Of a DNA stretch of 64,000 bases, positions 1 to 8,687 are shown one piece after another. The stretch is from assembly GCA_036321625.1 (NCBI GenBank), contig CP143259.1, positions 558,001 through 622,000 on the forward strand. The letters are read 5' to 3'. The notes beneath the pieces are model-generated. The model saw only the letters and a program-made list of their open reading frames with translations, was not told where the DNA came from and did not search any database. The stretch is from Peptoniphilaceae bacterium AMB_02 (GTDB taxonomy: Bacteria > Bacillota > Clostridia > Tissierellales > Peptoniphilaceae). Both the position numbers and the translations under genes were made by a program. Position 1 is the first letter of the stretch; each line of letters starts with the position of its first letter.

Positions 1-149
1 CACGCTTTTTTATTTAATTATACCACAAATCCCAACATATAACAACCCCAAAAAGTATTAAATTTGACATAAAAAAATCGCTGCACACATTGCAACGTCT
101 AAGATATATAGGTTTAAAATTTTAAATTAGGTGTCAAACAACAGAATAC

Positions 150-178
150 TTGATTTTTTAAAATAAAATTGATAGAAT
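150..178 (+). promoter_or_regulatory. Predicted sigma-A promoter of the thrS T-box transcript
   Basis: TTGATT at 150-155 and TAGAAT at 173-178 are separated by 17 bases. They lie just upstream of the T-box leader. This is a consensus match only. Bases 1-149 are AT-rich and hold no gene I can recognise. Confidence 0.5.
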
Positions 179-184
179 ATGTTT

Positions 185-411
185 AATGTTAGTTGTTTAG
201 GGTATATAGAATTCATAAATTTAATATCGAGCTATGAAGGATCGAGTAATAAAAAAGGTACATACAGAGAGGATATGTTGGCTGAGATTTATCCATGAAA
301 ACCGTTTATGAAAACTAATCCGGAGCTGTTATTTTAATTAAGAAGCAACTAGGGTGGAACCACGAGCCTCTCGTCCCTACTAATTATAGTAGGATGGGGG
401 GATTTTTTATT
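185..411 (+). promoter_or_regulatory. T-box riboswitch leader of thrS
   Basis: The leader contains the conserved T-box sequence AGGGTGGAACCACG at 351-364. A terminator hairpin follows (CCTACTA at about 376-382 pairing with TAGTAGG at 387-393), ending in a T-rich run at 402-413. T-boxes read uncharged tRNA and stop termination when the amino acid is scarce. Because thrS follows directly, the effector should be tRNA-Thr. I could not place the specifier codon with certainty; ACA within about 270-285 is one candidate. Confidence 0.9.
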
Positions 412-426
412 TTATAAGGAGGAAAA

Positions 427-2334
427 ATGATAAAAGTTAAATTTCCGGATAATTCGGTAAAAGAATACGATGAAGGCGTACTATTAAGTGAGGTAGCTTC
501 AGGTATTTCTGAGGGGCTTTTAAGAAACTCACTTGGAGCTGTAGTTAATGGAGAAATCAAAGGACTACAAGAACCTCTGAAGGAGGATTCAGAGGTAAGA
601 TTCGTGAATTTTGATGATGAAGAGGGTAGAGAGGTATTTAGGCATACTTCAGCGCACCTTATGGCACTGGCTGTAAAAAGACTATATCCTGATACTAAGT
701 TTGCAATAGGACCTGCTATTAAAGATGGTTTTTACTATGATTTCGATACTGAGCACAGATTTGCACCTGAAGATCTTGAAAAAATAGAAGCGGAAATGAA
801 AAATATAGTAAAAGAAAATCCTATTATGGAAAGATTTGAAATGTCAAGAGATGAAGCATTAAGATACTTCCAAGAAAAAGGAGAAGAATTCAAAGTAGAT
901 TTGATTGAAAATCTACCCGATGATGAAGATATATCTTTCTATAAACTTGGAGATTTTACTGACCTATGTAGAGGACCGCATCTATATGATTTGAAAAAAA
1001 TCAAAGCTTTTAAACTTCTAAATATTGCCGGAGCATATTGGAGAGGCGACGAAAACAACAAGATGCTTCAAAGGATCTATGGAACTTCTTTTGAAAAGAA
1101 AAAACAATTGGATGAACATCTTGAAAGACTTGAAGAAGCTAAGAAAAGAGACCATAGGAAAATTGGTAAAGAAATGGATCTTTTCAGTTTCCATGATGAA
1201 GGACCGGGATTCCCGTTTTATCATCCGAATGGAATGGTGCTTAGGAATACACTGATTGATTGGTGGAGAAAAGTCTTAGAGAAAAATGGATATGGAGAAA
1301 TTTTAACTCCATATATACTAAATGAAGCTCTATGGCATAGATCAGGTCACTGGGATCACTATCAGGACAATATGTATTTTACTCAAATAGATGGAGAAGA
1401 CTATGCGGTAAAACCGATGAACTGTCCGGGTTCTATTATAGTATACAGTTCTAAACTCCATTCATATAGAGACCTACCTATTAGATTCTCAGAGTTTGGA
1501 TTAGTTCATCGTCACGAACTCTCAGGAGCTCTTCATGGTTTGTTTAGAGTTAGAGCATTTACTCAAGATGATGCCCATGTATATTGTCTACCTGAACAGG
1601 TAAAAGATGAAGTATTCAAGATGATCGATTTAGCCGATTATCTATATTCTACTTTTGGATTTAAGTACGATGTAGAATTATCAACTAGACCGGATGATTT
1701 CATGGGAGATCCAAAGTCTTGGGATTATGCTGAGGAAAGTCTGGAAGCTGCATTAAAAGAAAGAGGAATTGAATACAGAATAAATGAAGGAGACGGAGCT
1801 TTCTATGGACCGAAGATAGACTTCCATCTTGAGGATGCCATAGGAAGAACCTGGCAATGTGGAACTATACAATTAGATTTCCAAATGCCTGAGAGATTTG
1901 AACTATACTATATCGATGAAAACAATGAGAAACAAAGACCGGTTATGCTTCACAGAGCTCTACTCGGATCACTTGAGAGATTTATCGGTAGTTTGGTAGA
2001 ACACTATGCAGGCAAGTTCCCGGCTTGGTTAGCGCCAGTTCAAGTAAAAATTCTTCCTATATCAGACAAGTATAACGAGTATGCACTTAAAGTAAAAGAT
2101 ATGCTCATGGATGAGGATATTAGGGTAGAAGTTGATACCAGAGCTGAGAAGATAGGATTTAAGATTAGAGCAGCTCAAATGGAAAAGGTACCATATAGCT
2201 TGATTATAGGAGAGAAAGAGGCCGAATCAAATACAGTATCCGTTCGTAAACGTGATATTGGAGATGAAGGATCGCTGGGTACTGAAGAATTCATCGTGAA
2301 GATTAAAGAAGAGATAAAAAATAAAATAAACTAA
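427..2334 (+). CDS. thrS: Threonine--tRNA ligase
   Basis: This cytoplasmic class II synthetase charges tRNA-Thr. The 635-residue length is normal. An N-terminal TGS domain (about 1-61) is followed by the editing domain with the HxxxH pair His73/His77. The catalytic core shows motif 2 around FRVRAFTQDDAH and motif 3 RPVMLHRALLGS; zinc ligands are expected in KPMNCPGS, QDDAHVYC and VMLHRA. An anticodon-binding domain ends the protein. The ATG at 427 is preceded by AAGGAGG at 416-422. Expression is governed by the T-box just upstream, and a strong terminator follows the stop codon. Confidence 0.97.
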   Translation: MIKVKFPDNSVKEYDEGVLLSEVASGISEGLLRNSLGAVVNGEIKGLQEPLKEDSEVRFVNFDDEEGREVFRHTSAHLMALAVKRLYPDTKFAIGPAIKDGFYYDFDTEHRFAPEDLEKIEAEMKNIVKENPIMERFEMSRDEALRYFQEKGEEFKVDLIENLPDDEDISFYKLGDFTDLCRGPHLYDLKKIKAFKLLNIAGAYWRGDENNKMLQRIYGTSFEKKKQLDEHLERLEEAKKRDHRKIGKEMDLFSFHDEGPGFPFYHPNGMVLRNTLIDWWRKVLEKNGYGEILTPYILNEALWHRSGHWDHYQDNMYFTQIDGEDYAVKPMNCPGSIIVYSSKLHSYRDLPIRFSEFGLVHRHELSGALHGLFRVRAFTQDDAHVYCLPEQVKDEVFKMIDLADYLYSTFGFKYDVELSTRPDDFMGDPKSWDYAEESLEAALKERGIEYRINEGDGAFYGPKIDFHLEDAIGRTWQCGTIQLDFQMPERFELYYIDENNEKQRPVMLHRALLGSLERFIGSLVEHYAGKFPAWLAPVQVKILPISDKYNEYALKVKDMLMDEDIRVEVDTRAEKIGFKIRAAQMEKVPYSLIIGEKEAESNTVSVRKRDIGDEGSLGTEEFIVKIKEEIKNKIN

Positions 2335-2340
2335 TAATTA

Positions 2341-2372
2341 AGAGCCTTATTTGGTCCAAATAAGGCTCTTTT
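2341..2372 (+). terminator. Intrinsic terminator of thrS
   Basis: A perfect 12-bp stem (AGAGCCTTATTT with AAATAAGGCTCT) is followed by a T run. It lies between the convergent thrS and PfpI-like genes and may work in both directions. Confidence 0.9.
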
Positions 2373-2382
2373 AAAATGTAAA

Positions 2383-2886
2383 TTAATCGATTTTCTCAAT
2401 AAAAGCTTTTACGACGGCAGGTAAATCGGCAGGGGTTCTACCGGTTATTAAGTGATCTGAAACTACTACTTCTCTGTCCACATAGTTTGCACCTGCATTT
2501 ATTAAATCATCCTTTATGCTATAGAAGGATGTGATTTCTTTTCCCTTTATATCACAAGCGCTTGCCATTAACCAAGGTCCATGACAGATTGCGGCGATGG
2601 GCTTCTTAGCTTTGTCAAACTCTCTAACAAGGTTTACCGTTTGTTCACATCTTCTCATAAAGTCGGGTGAAAATCCACCAGGTATGAAGATTCCGTCATA
2701 ATCTTCAACTTTGACCTCTGCAGATGATAGTGTAGATTTGAAACTTACACCAGACTTTGATTTGTAAACCTCATCTCTATTTGATCCCACCAGCTCTACT
2801 TCATAGTTCTCTCTAAATCTATGGTAGGGATAGATAAGTTCCTGTTCGTCAAATTGATTTTCTATCAGTATTATGATTTTTTTCAA
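2383..2886 (-). CDS. DJ-1/PfpI family protein
   Basis: The 167-residue protein has the DJ-1/PfpI glutamine-amidotransferase-like fold. IFIPGGFSPD (about 66-75) resembles the family's oxyanion turn, and the nucleophile-elbow motif AICHGPW places the reactive cysteine at residue 101 with His102. Family members are glyoxalase III/deglycase-like enzymes or general stress proteins (YhbO/YraA type); the substrate cannot be told from sequence. An AAGGAG-type site precedes the ATG. A terminator and a structured region lie upstream on the same strand, so its own promoter is probably close to the start codon. Confidence 0.85.
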   Translation of the reverse strand: MKKIIILIENQFDEQELIYPYHRFRENYEVELVGSNRDEVYKSKSGVSFKSTLSSAEVKVEDYDGIFIPGGFSPDFMRRCEQTVNLVREFDKAKKPIAAICHGPWLMASACDIKGKEITSFYSIKDDLINAGANYVDREVVVSDHLITGRTPADLPAVVKAFIEKID

Positions 2887-3513
2887 GTCTGTTCTCCTTT
2901 CAGATAATTGTTGACATAAAAAAAGGTTCTAATTGAACCAATCTAGTAAAATAGTGGTTATGACAACTAAAACGGTTTAATGTTATTTTTAATAATGTTT
3001 TTTCTCCTTAAACTTGATTTTATTTTGAAACTTTTTCTTAAATCTTTTTATTAAGCTATTTTACTTCTATTAAACTTCTTTGAAGTTTTAAATCAAGAAA
3101 CTATTTTATTCTTCTTAACTGTCTATATTAAATATATTAAATATAAAATATATATATAAAGGGTTTTAACCTCTTTTTCTTTATCCGCTTTAGTTGTCAA
3201 GGTCCACTTAACACGATTTCTCGTGGTATTATATATATACCACAGAAATCATTGTTCAAACATAAAATTTACAAAAATTATAAAATAACTTGGATAATAT
3301 TATAAAATTACATAAACGCTGTAAAATCAATAAGCTCTTTGATATTATAAGTTTAAATATTGTCAGTGTTTAACATTGTATGAAAATGACATCTCATGAT
3401 ATAATGATTTAAATTAGAGAATTTATAATGATTAAATCATAAGTTTGGTTCAAATGGACTTTATTCAATTCATAAAAAGTGAATCGTTTTATTAATGGCA
3501 AGGAGGCGAAATC
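2887..3513. other. Gene-free structured region with a candidate leftward RNA
   Basis: No credible ORF is present. Read on the minus strand, it contains a palindrome GTGGTATATATATAATACCAC (plus 3223-3243) that could overlap a -10 box. Next comes a long-range inverted repeat (plus 2954-2975 with 3185-3207, sharing TGACAACTAAA), then a terminator hairpin GGTTC-GAACC with seven T (plus 2918-2939). The order suggests a roughly 300-nt untranslated RNA ending just before the PfpI-like gene. Its right part also resembles a 16S-23S rRNA spacer. For the rightward lysO transcript, TTGTAT (3377-3382), a 17-base gap and TATAAT (3400-3405) form a promoter candidate. Confidence 0.45.
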
Positions 3514-3807
3514 ATGTTAAAATACTTAATATTTTTTTTGATAGGTGGAATAGTTGGACGTGTTTTTAAGCTGAAAGATGCAAAAATGAAAAAAGTCCAG
3601 ATTCTGCAGTCGTTGTCAGTATTGTTAATCCTTTTTATTATGGGAATTAATCTTGGTAAAAACAAAGAACTATTTTCCAATATAGGAAAAATTGGCTTTA
3701 GATCTGCCGCCTTTGCTATTTCTTCAATACTTATAAGCATATTATTTGTTTACATATATGAGAAATACGTCTATAAAAGAAGAAAGGGGGAAGGAGCAAA
3801 TGATTAG
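3514..3807 (+). CDS. LysO-type lysine exporter, N-terminal subunit
   Basis: This 97-residue protein has three predicted membrane segments and matches the short N-terminal half of the DUF340/LysO family. LysO exports L-lysine, and toxic analogues such as thialysine, across the cytoplasmic membrane. In many Firmicutes the two LysO halves are separate genes, as here. AAGGAGG precedes the ATG. The stop codon overlaps the start of the next gene by 8 bases, indicating translational coupling. Family assignment is from sequence pattern, so the substrate is inferred. Confidence 0.75.
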   Translation: MLKYLIFFLIGGIVGRVFKLKDAKMKKVQILQSLSVLLILFIMGINLGKNKELFSNIGKIGFRSAAFAISSILISILFVYIYEKYVYKRRKGEGAND

Positions 3808-4384
3808 TATTATTATCTCCATAGTTCTAGGAATTCTATTAGGTAGATATTCAGGTTTACCGTTTACATATACCAGTGAGTTTATACAAATCGGTCTATA
3901 CTTATTATTGTTTTTCGTAGGTCTAGATATCGGACGAAGTGATGATTTGTTAAGAATATTTAGAAGGATGGGATCCGAAGCTGTTATAGTGCCATTGTTG
4001 ATAATAGTAGGAAGTATATTTGGTGGTATATTGGCGGGTTTTGTCTTTGGATATAATTGGAATGAAGGTGCAGCGCTTGGTTCAGGAATGGGATGGTATT
4101 CACTTTCAGGAGTGATAATTGAACCATATTCGACTGAATTATCAGCAATTGCATTTTTAAGTAATATATTCAGAGAGGTTATAGCAATTGCTACGGTACC
4201 AATCATTGCTTCAAAAATAGGCTTTCTTCCATCTATTGCAGCACCAGCAGCAGGTGCAATGGACACGGTATTGCCGATAATATCAAAAGCCACTGATCAA
4301 ACTACGACGATTATTGCATTTTTTACGGGGACCATACTTTCATTTTCAATCCCAATTTTAGTAAAATTTTTTATAGCATTATAG
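3800..4384 (+). CDS. LysO-type lysine exporter, C-terminal subunit
   Basis: The 194-residue protein is very hydrophobic, with about five to six membrane segments. It carries the family hallmark GSGMGWYSLSGV near residues 92-103 and a second conserved stretch FLSNIFREV. With the preceding gene it makes up a complete LysO/DUF340 transporter. I place the start at 3800, because AAGGAG (3791-3796) sits just before that ATG. An in-frame ATG at 3746 would give a longer protein but lacks such a site and lies well inside the upstream gene. Confidence 0.8.
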   Translation: MISIIISIVLGILLGRYSGLPFTYTSEFIQIGLYLLLFFVGLDIGRSDDLLRIFRRMGSEAVIVPLLIIVGSIFGGILAGFVFGYNWNEGAALGSGMGWYSLSGVIIEPYSTELSAIAFLSNIFREVIAIATVPIIASKIGFLPSIAAPAAGAMDTVLPIISKATDQTTTIIAFFTGTILSFSIPILVKFFIAL

Positions 4385-4400
4385 ATTATTTTTTAGTGAG

Positions 4401-4430
4401 AACCAGAACAATTTCGTTTTGGTTTTTTTA
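4401..4430 (+). terminator. Intrinsic terminator of the lysO pair
   Basis: AACCAGAAC pairs with GTTTTGGTT (one G-T pair) and is followed by seven T. It lies shortly after the second lysO gene stop. Confidence 0.75.
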
Positions 4431-4541
4431 TTTGAATTATTTTGAGAGAATAAGAAAATAATAAAGTTTCAAAAAAATTCGTTCTAATGTGATATATTTA
4501 GTACATTATAAATTGAATTTTATATATAAGGAGGAATAGTA

Positions 4542-5321
4542 ATGAATCCTATTATTAATATTGAAAACCTAAGAAAATCTTACGATGATGTTGAGGTCCT
4601 TAAGGGAATTAATCTTAAGGTCTATCCGGGGGAAATAATAGGCTATATCGGGCCAAATGGAGCAGGGAAATCAACTACTATTAAAATACTCTTGGGTTTG
4701 ATAGATGATTATAGTGGAAATATAGAGATATGCGGAAGTAAAATAGGTTCAGATGAATTTGTATATAAAAAACATCTTGGATATGTTCCGGAGAAGGCAA
4801 TGCTTTATGAAAATCTGACATGTAGTGAATACTTCAGTTTTATTGGAGCTATGTATGGTATCGATGAAGAATTAATTGAAGCAAAGGCCAGAAAAATGGC
4901 AGAAGTATTCGGAATAAAAGAGAGTTTTGATAATAGAATCAATATTTTCTCAAAGGGCTCAAAGCAAAAAATTATGATTATTTCTGCACTGATGCACAAC
5001 CCAGATATTTATTTTTTGGATGAGCCATTAAGTGGCATGGATGCAAACTCTGCTTTGATAGTCAAAGAGTTACTTAATGAATTAACCAAGATGGGAAAGA
5101 CCATATTTTATTCTTCTCATATTATGGAAGTCGTAGAAAAGCTAAGCTCAAGAATTGTACTTATTAATGATGGAGAAATAGTTATTGACGCCAATGCAGA
5201 AGAGGTTAGAAAAAACAAGGATGTGGGTCTGGAAGGTATATTTGCTGAAGTCACCGGTTTTGAAAACTCGAAAGAAATAGCTAAAAATCTCGTAAAGGTG
5301 ATGGAATATGTTCACTATTAG
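4542..5321 (+). CDS. ABC transporter ATP-binding protein
   Basis: The 259-residue ATPase shows Walker A GPNGAGKSTT (about 38-47), Walker B DIYFLDEP, a D-loop and the switch histidine in SSHIME. The signature motif is degenerate, FSKGSKQK instead of LSGGQ, as is common in the ABC-2 exporter class. The gene overlaps the downstream membrane protein by 14 bases, so the two probably form one exporter. The substrate is unknown; such pairs move lipids, peptides or drugs. AAGGAGG lies just upstream of the ATG. Confidence 0.92.
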   Translation: MNPIINIENLRKSYDDVEVLKGINLKVYPGEIIGYIGPNGAGKSTTIKILLGLIDDYSGNIEICGSKIGSDEFVYKKHLGYVPEKAMLYENLTCSEYFSFIGAMYGIDEELIEAKARKMAEVFGIKESFDNRINIFSKGSKQKIMIISALMHNPDIYFLDEPLSGMDANSALIVKELLNELTKMGKTIFYSSHIMEVVEKLSSRIVLINDGEIVIDANAEEVRKNKDVGLEGIFAEVTGFENSKEIAKNLVKVMEYVHY

Positions 5322-6930
5322 ATTATTTTTTTTAGATTTATTTAGTTGGATATATAAAGCAATTGGAGTTGATTATAAATTATTCAGACGAATTATGGAG
5401 CTAAAGTTCAGACTGGACGAGCGAGTTGATTATAGGGCATTTGATGGCAATAAGAATAGATTTGCATCATATACAGGCTATCTGTTTACTAATTTAATGA
5501 CAGGAATTTTAATGTCTATATTCTTATGGTATAAACCACTCGTAGAAGCCTTGATGCTTTGTTTCACTATAATAATTACAATAATAGTTGCTCAAACCTT
5601 AACTGATTTTGAAAGGGCATTTTTCGATACGAAGGATACAATGATGCTAAAAGCACTTCCGGTAGACTCCAAGACTCTAAATGCAGCTAAAATAACCCAT
5701 ATTATAAACTATACATTCTTTATATCAATTTCATTAGCGATTCCTATTATGGTGACAGGATATTTGAAATACGGTATAGAATTTGTGTTCTTAATGCTTG
5801 GATGCTCAATACTTGCAGCCATTTTTTCAGTATGTATTGCACTATTGATTTACCTAGTTCTTTTCAAGTTTATAAATGCCGATGTTTTGAAATACTTAAT
5901 AACTTATATCCAAGCTGTCATAGTTGCTGTTTTACCATCATTATCTCAAATTTTGATAAGGTTAGAGAGTTTAAATATAGGGATGAGTAAAGATTTTAAG
6001 CTCATTCACTTATTTCTTCCTCAGATTTGGTTTACAGCGCCCTTTGGGATTTTTTATAATGAATTTACAGATTATATGTTTTACTTGCCGGCTTTAATGG
6101 GGATAGTTTTACCATTAGTTCTTTTTGTTATAACTATAATAAATTATGCCAATATTGAGAATGTGATTTTAAAACTAAATAGATCCCAGATTGCCAATAC
6201 GAGAGTAGGATTATTCAGTAAATTAGGGAACTTTGTTTCTAAACCGGGGCTTGAGAGAGCTTCTTATAGATTTACACTGGATATGATAAGAACTGACAGG
6301 ATTGCTATAAATGAGGTATTGCCCAATACACTTACAACTATAGCACTCTGCATGGTATTATTAATTGGGATAGAGGCAGGTACAGGAGATTTCAATAATT
6401 ACTTCTATTTCATATACTGGTTTACCCTTGCAAATCTTTTACAAGGCTTTTATAATATTTCTTATTCAGAAAACTATGAGGCATCGTGGATATTCGATAT
6501 GCTTGGATATCGTGATAAGGTAAATGTAGCTAAAGGTGTAACCAAGGCATTTATGATAAAATATATTGCCGTCCCGCATATCGTCATCACAATTATTTTA
6601 ATGGCTTATTTTAAGGTGAATTTAGTAAAACTTTTTTTGATACAGTTTCTTTTTATGTTGATATTATCACCTTTAATATACACTGCCTCAGTTATTAAAC
6701 CATTTTCATGTGACAAATCCAAACCAGCTGCCACTTCATTAGGAAGTTTGGGGACTCTAATTTTGGTAGTTACAGTACTGGGTTTTTCAGGTTACTTTAT
6801 TCATAGGTATATTGATTTTAATGACAATTATTATTACTTTATAGGAATATTGATCGTATTAACCATATTTTTATGGAAATACGGAATAAGTTTAATGCTT
6901 AAAAGCAAAGAGAAAAAACCGTCTAATTAG
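5308..6930 (+). CDS. ABC transporter permease (putative ABC-2 exporter)
   Basis: This is a 540-residue polytopic membrane protein with about twelve hydrophobic segments. There is no recognisable periplasmic binding-protein signature and no nucleotide-binding domain of its own. It starts inside the ATPase gene (14-base overlap, AAGGTGATGG upstream of the ATG), so the two are coupled. The layout matches the large exporter permeases of Firmicutes that pair with a single ATPase gene. The substrate cannot be assigned. A terminator overlaps the stop codon. Confidence 0.8.
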   Translation: MFTIRLFFLDLFSWIYKAIGVDYKLFRRIMELKFRLDERVDYRAFDGNKNRFASYTGYLFTNLMTGILMSIFLWYKPLVEALMLCFTIIITIIVAQTLTDFERAFFDTKDTMMLKALPVDSKTLNAAKITHIINYTFFISISLAIPIMVTGYLKYGIEFVFLMLGCSILAAIFSVCIALLIYLVLFKFINADVLKYLITYIQAVIVAVLPSLSQILIRLESLNIGMSKDFKLIHLFLPQIWFTAPFGIFYNEFTDYMFYLPALMGIVLPLVLFVITIINYANIENVILKLNRSQIANTRVGLFSKLGNFVSKPGLERASYRFTLDMIRTDRIAINEVLPNTLTTIALCMVLLIGIEAGTGDFNNYFYFIYWFTLANLLQGFYNISYSENYEASWIFDMLGYRDKVNVAKGVTKAFMIKYIAVPHIVITIILMAYFKVNLVKLFLIQFLFMLILSPLIYTASVIKPFSCDKSKPAATSLGSLGTLILVVTVLGFSGYFIHRYIDFNDNYYYFIGILIVLTIFLWKYGISLMLKSKEKKPSN

Positions 6931-6943
6931 ATGGTTTTTTTCT
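6912..6943 (+). terminator. Intrinsic terminator of the ABC pair
   Basis: AAACCGTCT and AGATGGTTT pair around AATT, followed by seven T. The stem includes the stop codon of the permease gene. Confidence 0.8.
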
Positions 6944-7079
6944 TGTCAATGATTTAGTAAAAACTCAGTAATATAATTCTATTTAATAAATAATGTTAAT
7001 CCATAAGTATTATCTATTGGATAATTAAAGTGGGTTAAAATATAATTGTATATGAAGTATAAATTAAGGATGTGATAAT

Positions 7080-8522
7080 TTGGAAAGAATAGCAATAATT
7101 GGAATGGGGACTAGCGGAATGGCAGTTGCAGCAGCATATGCCAAGGAAACAAATCCTGGTGATTATACAATTGATTGTTATGACAGTAAAGACAGTTTCG
7201 GTAAGGGTTACCCGTATAGAGATGATTCACAAGAAATCATATTGAATTTAAAATCAGGTAAAATAAGTTATGATTATCAAGATAATGAGGATCTGATTAA
7301 TTGGCATAAAGAAAAGGGACTTACCGTTAATGAATATACGTCGAGATCGACTTTTGGTGAATATACTTTAGATAGACTTAATGAGACAATTGATAAGATT
7401 AAAGCCAATAAAATATATGAGAGAATCAGTTCTGTTCAGTATCTACCTGAAACTAAAACATGGGAGATAAGAACAGAATCGGGAAGCAATATTGAGTACG
7501 ATAGAGTTCATTTGTGTTGTGGTGAATTAGGTCAGCATGATGTTTATAAACTGGGTGGCAGTCCGGGATACTATAATGAAGTTTATCCTTGCGAGCTAAA
7601 ACTGGCTGATATAGAATCAGATCAGTCTGTATGCATTATAGGGGCAGGACTGACCGCTGTGGATGTGGCAATTTATCTGCTTACAAAAAGGAATGTTCAG
7701 AAGCTGTATATGTTCTCCAGGACTAATATGGTGCCGACGGTTAGAGTTGATCCCGTTCAAATAAATATTAAGCATATCAATTTGGATATAGTAGAATCAA
7801 TAATTAAAAAAGGCAATGGAATAATAAAATTTGAAGAATTTGATGAATTGTTTGAAAAGGAATTAGTATACCAAAATATAAATTATACCGAGTTCTTAAA
7901 AAATCATATGCAAGGAGGAATAGAGGGATTAAAAAGGAATATAGCTGAGCCAGATGATTTGGCTGTCGTCCAAGCACTACTCCCTCCGTTAAATATGGTG
8001 TTTAATAGAGTTTGGGATTCCATGACCAATGAGGATAGATTTAATTTTAGAAGCAAATATCATCCTTTCATGTGTTTAAATAGAAGCCCGCTTCCTCAGC
8101 CATCAGCTGAAATTCTCATTGATGCAGTGGAAGTAGGAAGACTTAAGTTCATTGAAGGTGTTGATTTTGTAGAGTATGGATGTGGAGTATTCGATATTAT
8201 TAAAAAAAGTACAGACACTGATGAAGTATTGGCTCAATCAGACTTAGTTGTAAATGCAACAGGTTTGGATATGTACATGACAGATATAGAGAAACAAAAT
8301 CCATTACTTGCTCAAATGCTAAATAAAAGGTATATTGCTATTGATAAATATGGAGGATTAATTTTAAGACCTGAAGATCAAACTTCGATATCACCAAGGT
8401 ATGGTAGTTTGGAAAATCTTCATATACATGGAGTACTTGCTTCTGGAGTTCAATACAGAAATAACTCGACCATGATGATTCAGACCATGGCTCATAAGTT
8501 GATAAAAAAACTATATGCATGA
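7080..8522 (+). CDS. FAD/NAD(P)-binding oxidoreductase (NAD_binding_9-like)
   Basis: The protein has 480 residues. An N-terminal dinucleotide-binding motif IIGMGTSGMA fits the FAD-binding Rossmann fold, and a second GxGxxA motif, IIGAGLTAVDVA, lies near residue 205. NATGLD near 395 matches the family ATG motif. The architecture resembles the FAD-NAD(P)-binding proteins of unclear role that are related to flavin monooxygenases. The start is TTG at 7080, chosen because AAGGATGTGA lies immediately upstream and the FAD motif begins at residue 5. The gene appears monocistronic. The substrate is unknown. Confidence 0.8.
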   Translation: MERIAIIGMGTSGMAVAAAYAKETNPGDYTIDCYDSKDSFGKGYPYRDDSQEIILNLKSGKISYDYQDNEDLINWHKEKGLTVNEYTSRSTFGEYTLDRLNETIDKIKANKIYERISSVQYLPETKTWEIRTESGSNIEYDRVHLCCGELGQHDVYKLGGSPGYYNEVYPCELKLADIESDQSVCIIGAGLTAVDVAIYLLTKRNVQKLYMFSRTNMVPTVRVDPVQINIKHINLDIVESIIKKGNGIIKFEEFDELFEKELVYQNINYTEFLKNHMQGGIEGLKRNIAEPDDLAVVQALLPPLNMVFNRVWDSMTNEDRFNFRSKYHPFMCLNRSPLPQPSAEILIDAVEVGRLKFIEGVDFVEYGCGVFDIIKKSTDTDEVLAQSDLVVNATGLDMYMTDIEKQNPLLAQMLNKRYIAIDKYGGLILRPEDQTSISPRYGSLENLHIHGVLASGVQYRNNSTMMIQTMAHKLIKKLYA

Positions 8523-8557
8523 AAAAAGTAATTATATAATTGTTTGAACCAATTCCC

Positions 8558-8616
8558 GGGTATGTCGACCCTAACCTGTTTTTGTGACCTCTACTTAGTT
8601 ACAGGGTCGACTTACC
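8558..8616. repeat. Long GTCGACCC hairpin between convergent genes
   Basis: GGTATGTCGACCCT (8559-8572) is complementary to AGGGTCGACTTACC (8603-8616) with one T-T mismatch, closing a loop of about 30 bases. There is no T tract, and a separate terminator follows, so it is not a simple terminator. Role unknown. Confidence 0.6.
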
Positions 8617-8654
8617 AACAAGTATTAAAAAATATTTAGGATTCAAAAAGTAAA

Positions 8655-8687
8655 GGTAACTCAAAATTTAGAGTTACCATGTTTTTT
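8655..8687. terminator. Bidirectional terminator between the oxidoreductase gene and asnA
   Basis: GGTAACTC pairs with GAGTTACC around an AT loop. Eight T within nine bases follow on the plus side and a weaker T-rich stretch follows on the minus side, serving both convergent genes. Confidence 0.75.

Noticed and set aside
3742-4293. Long antisense frame (183 codons) over the lysO genes
   Set aside because: It is a shadow of the plus-strand membrane protein genes, with no ribosome binding site and no family match.
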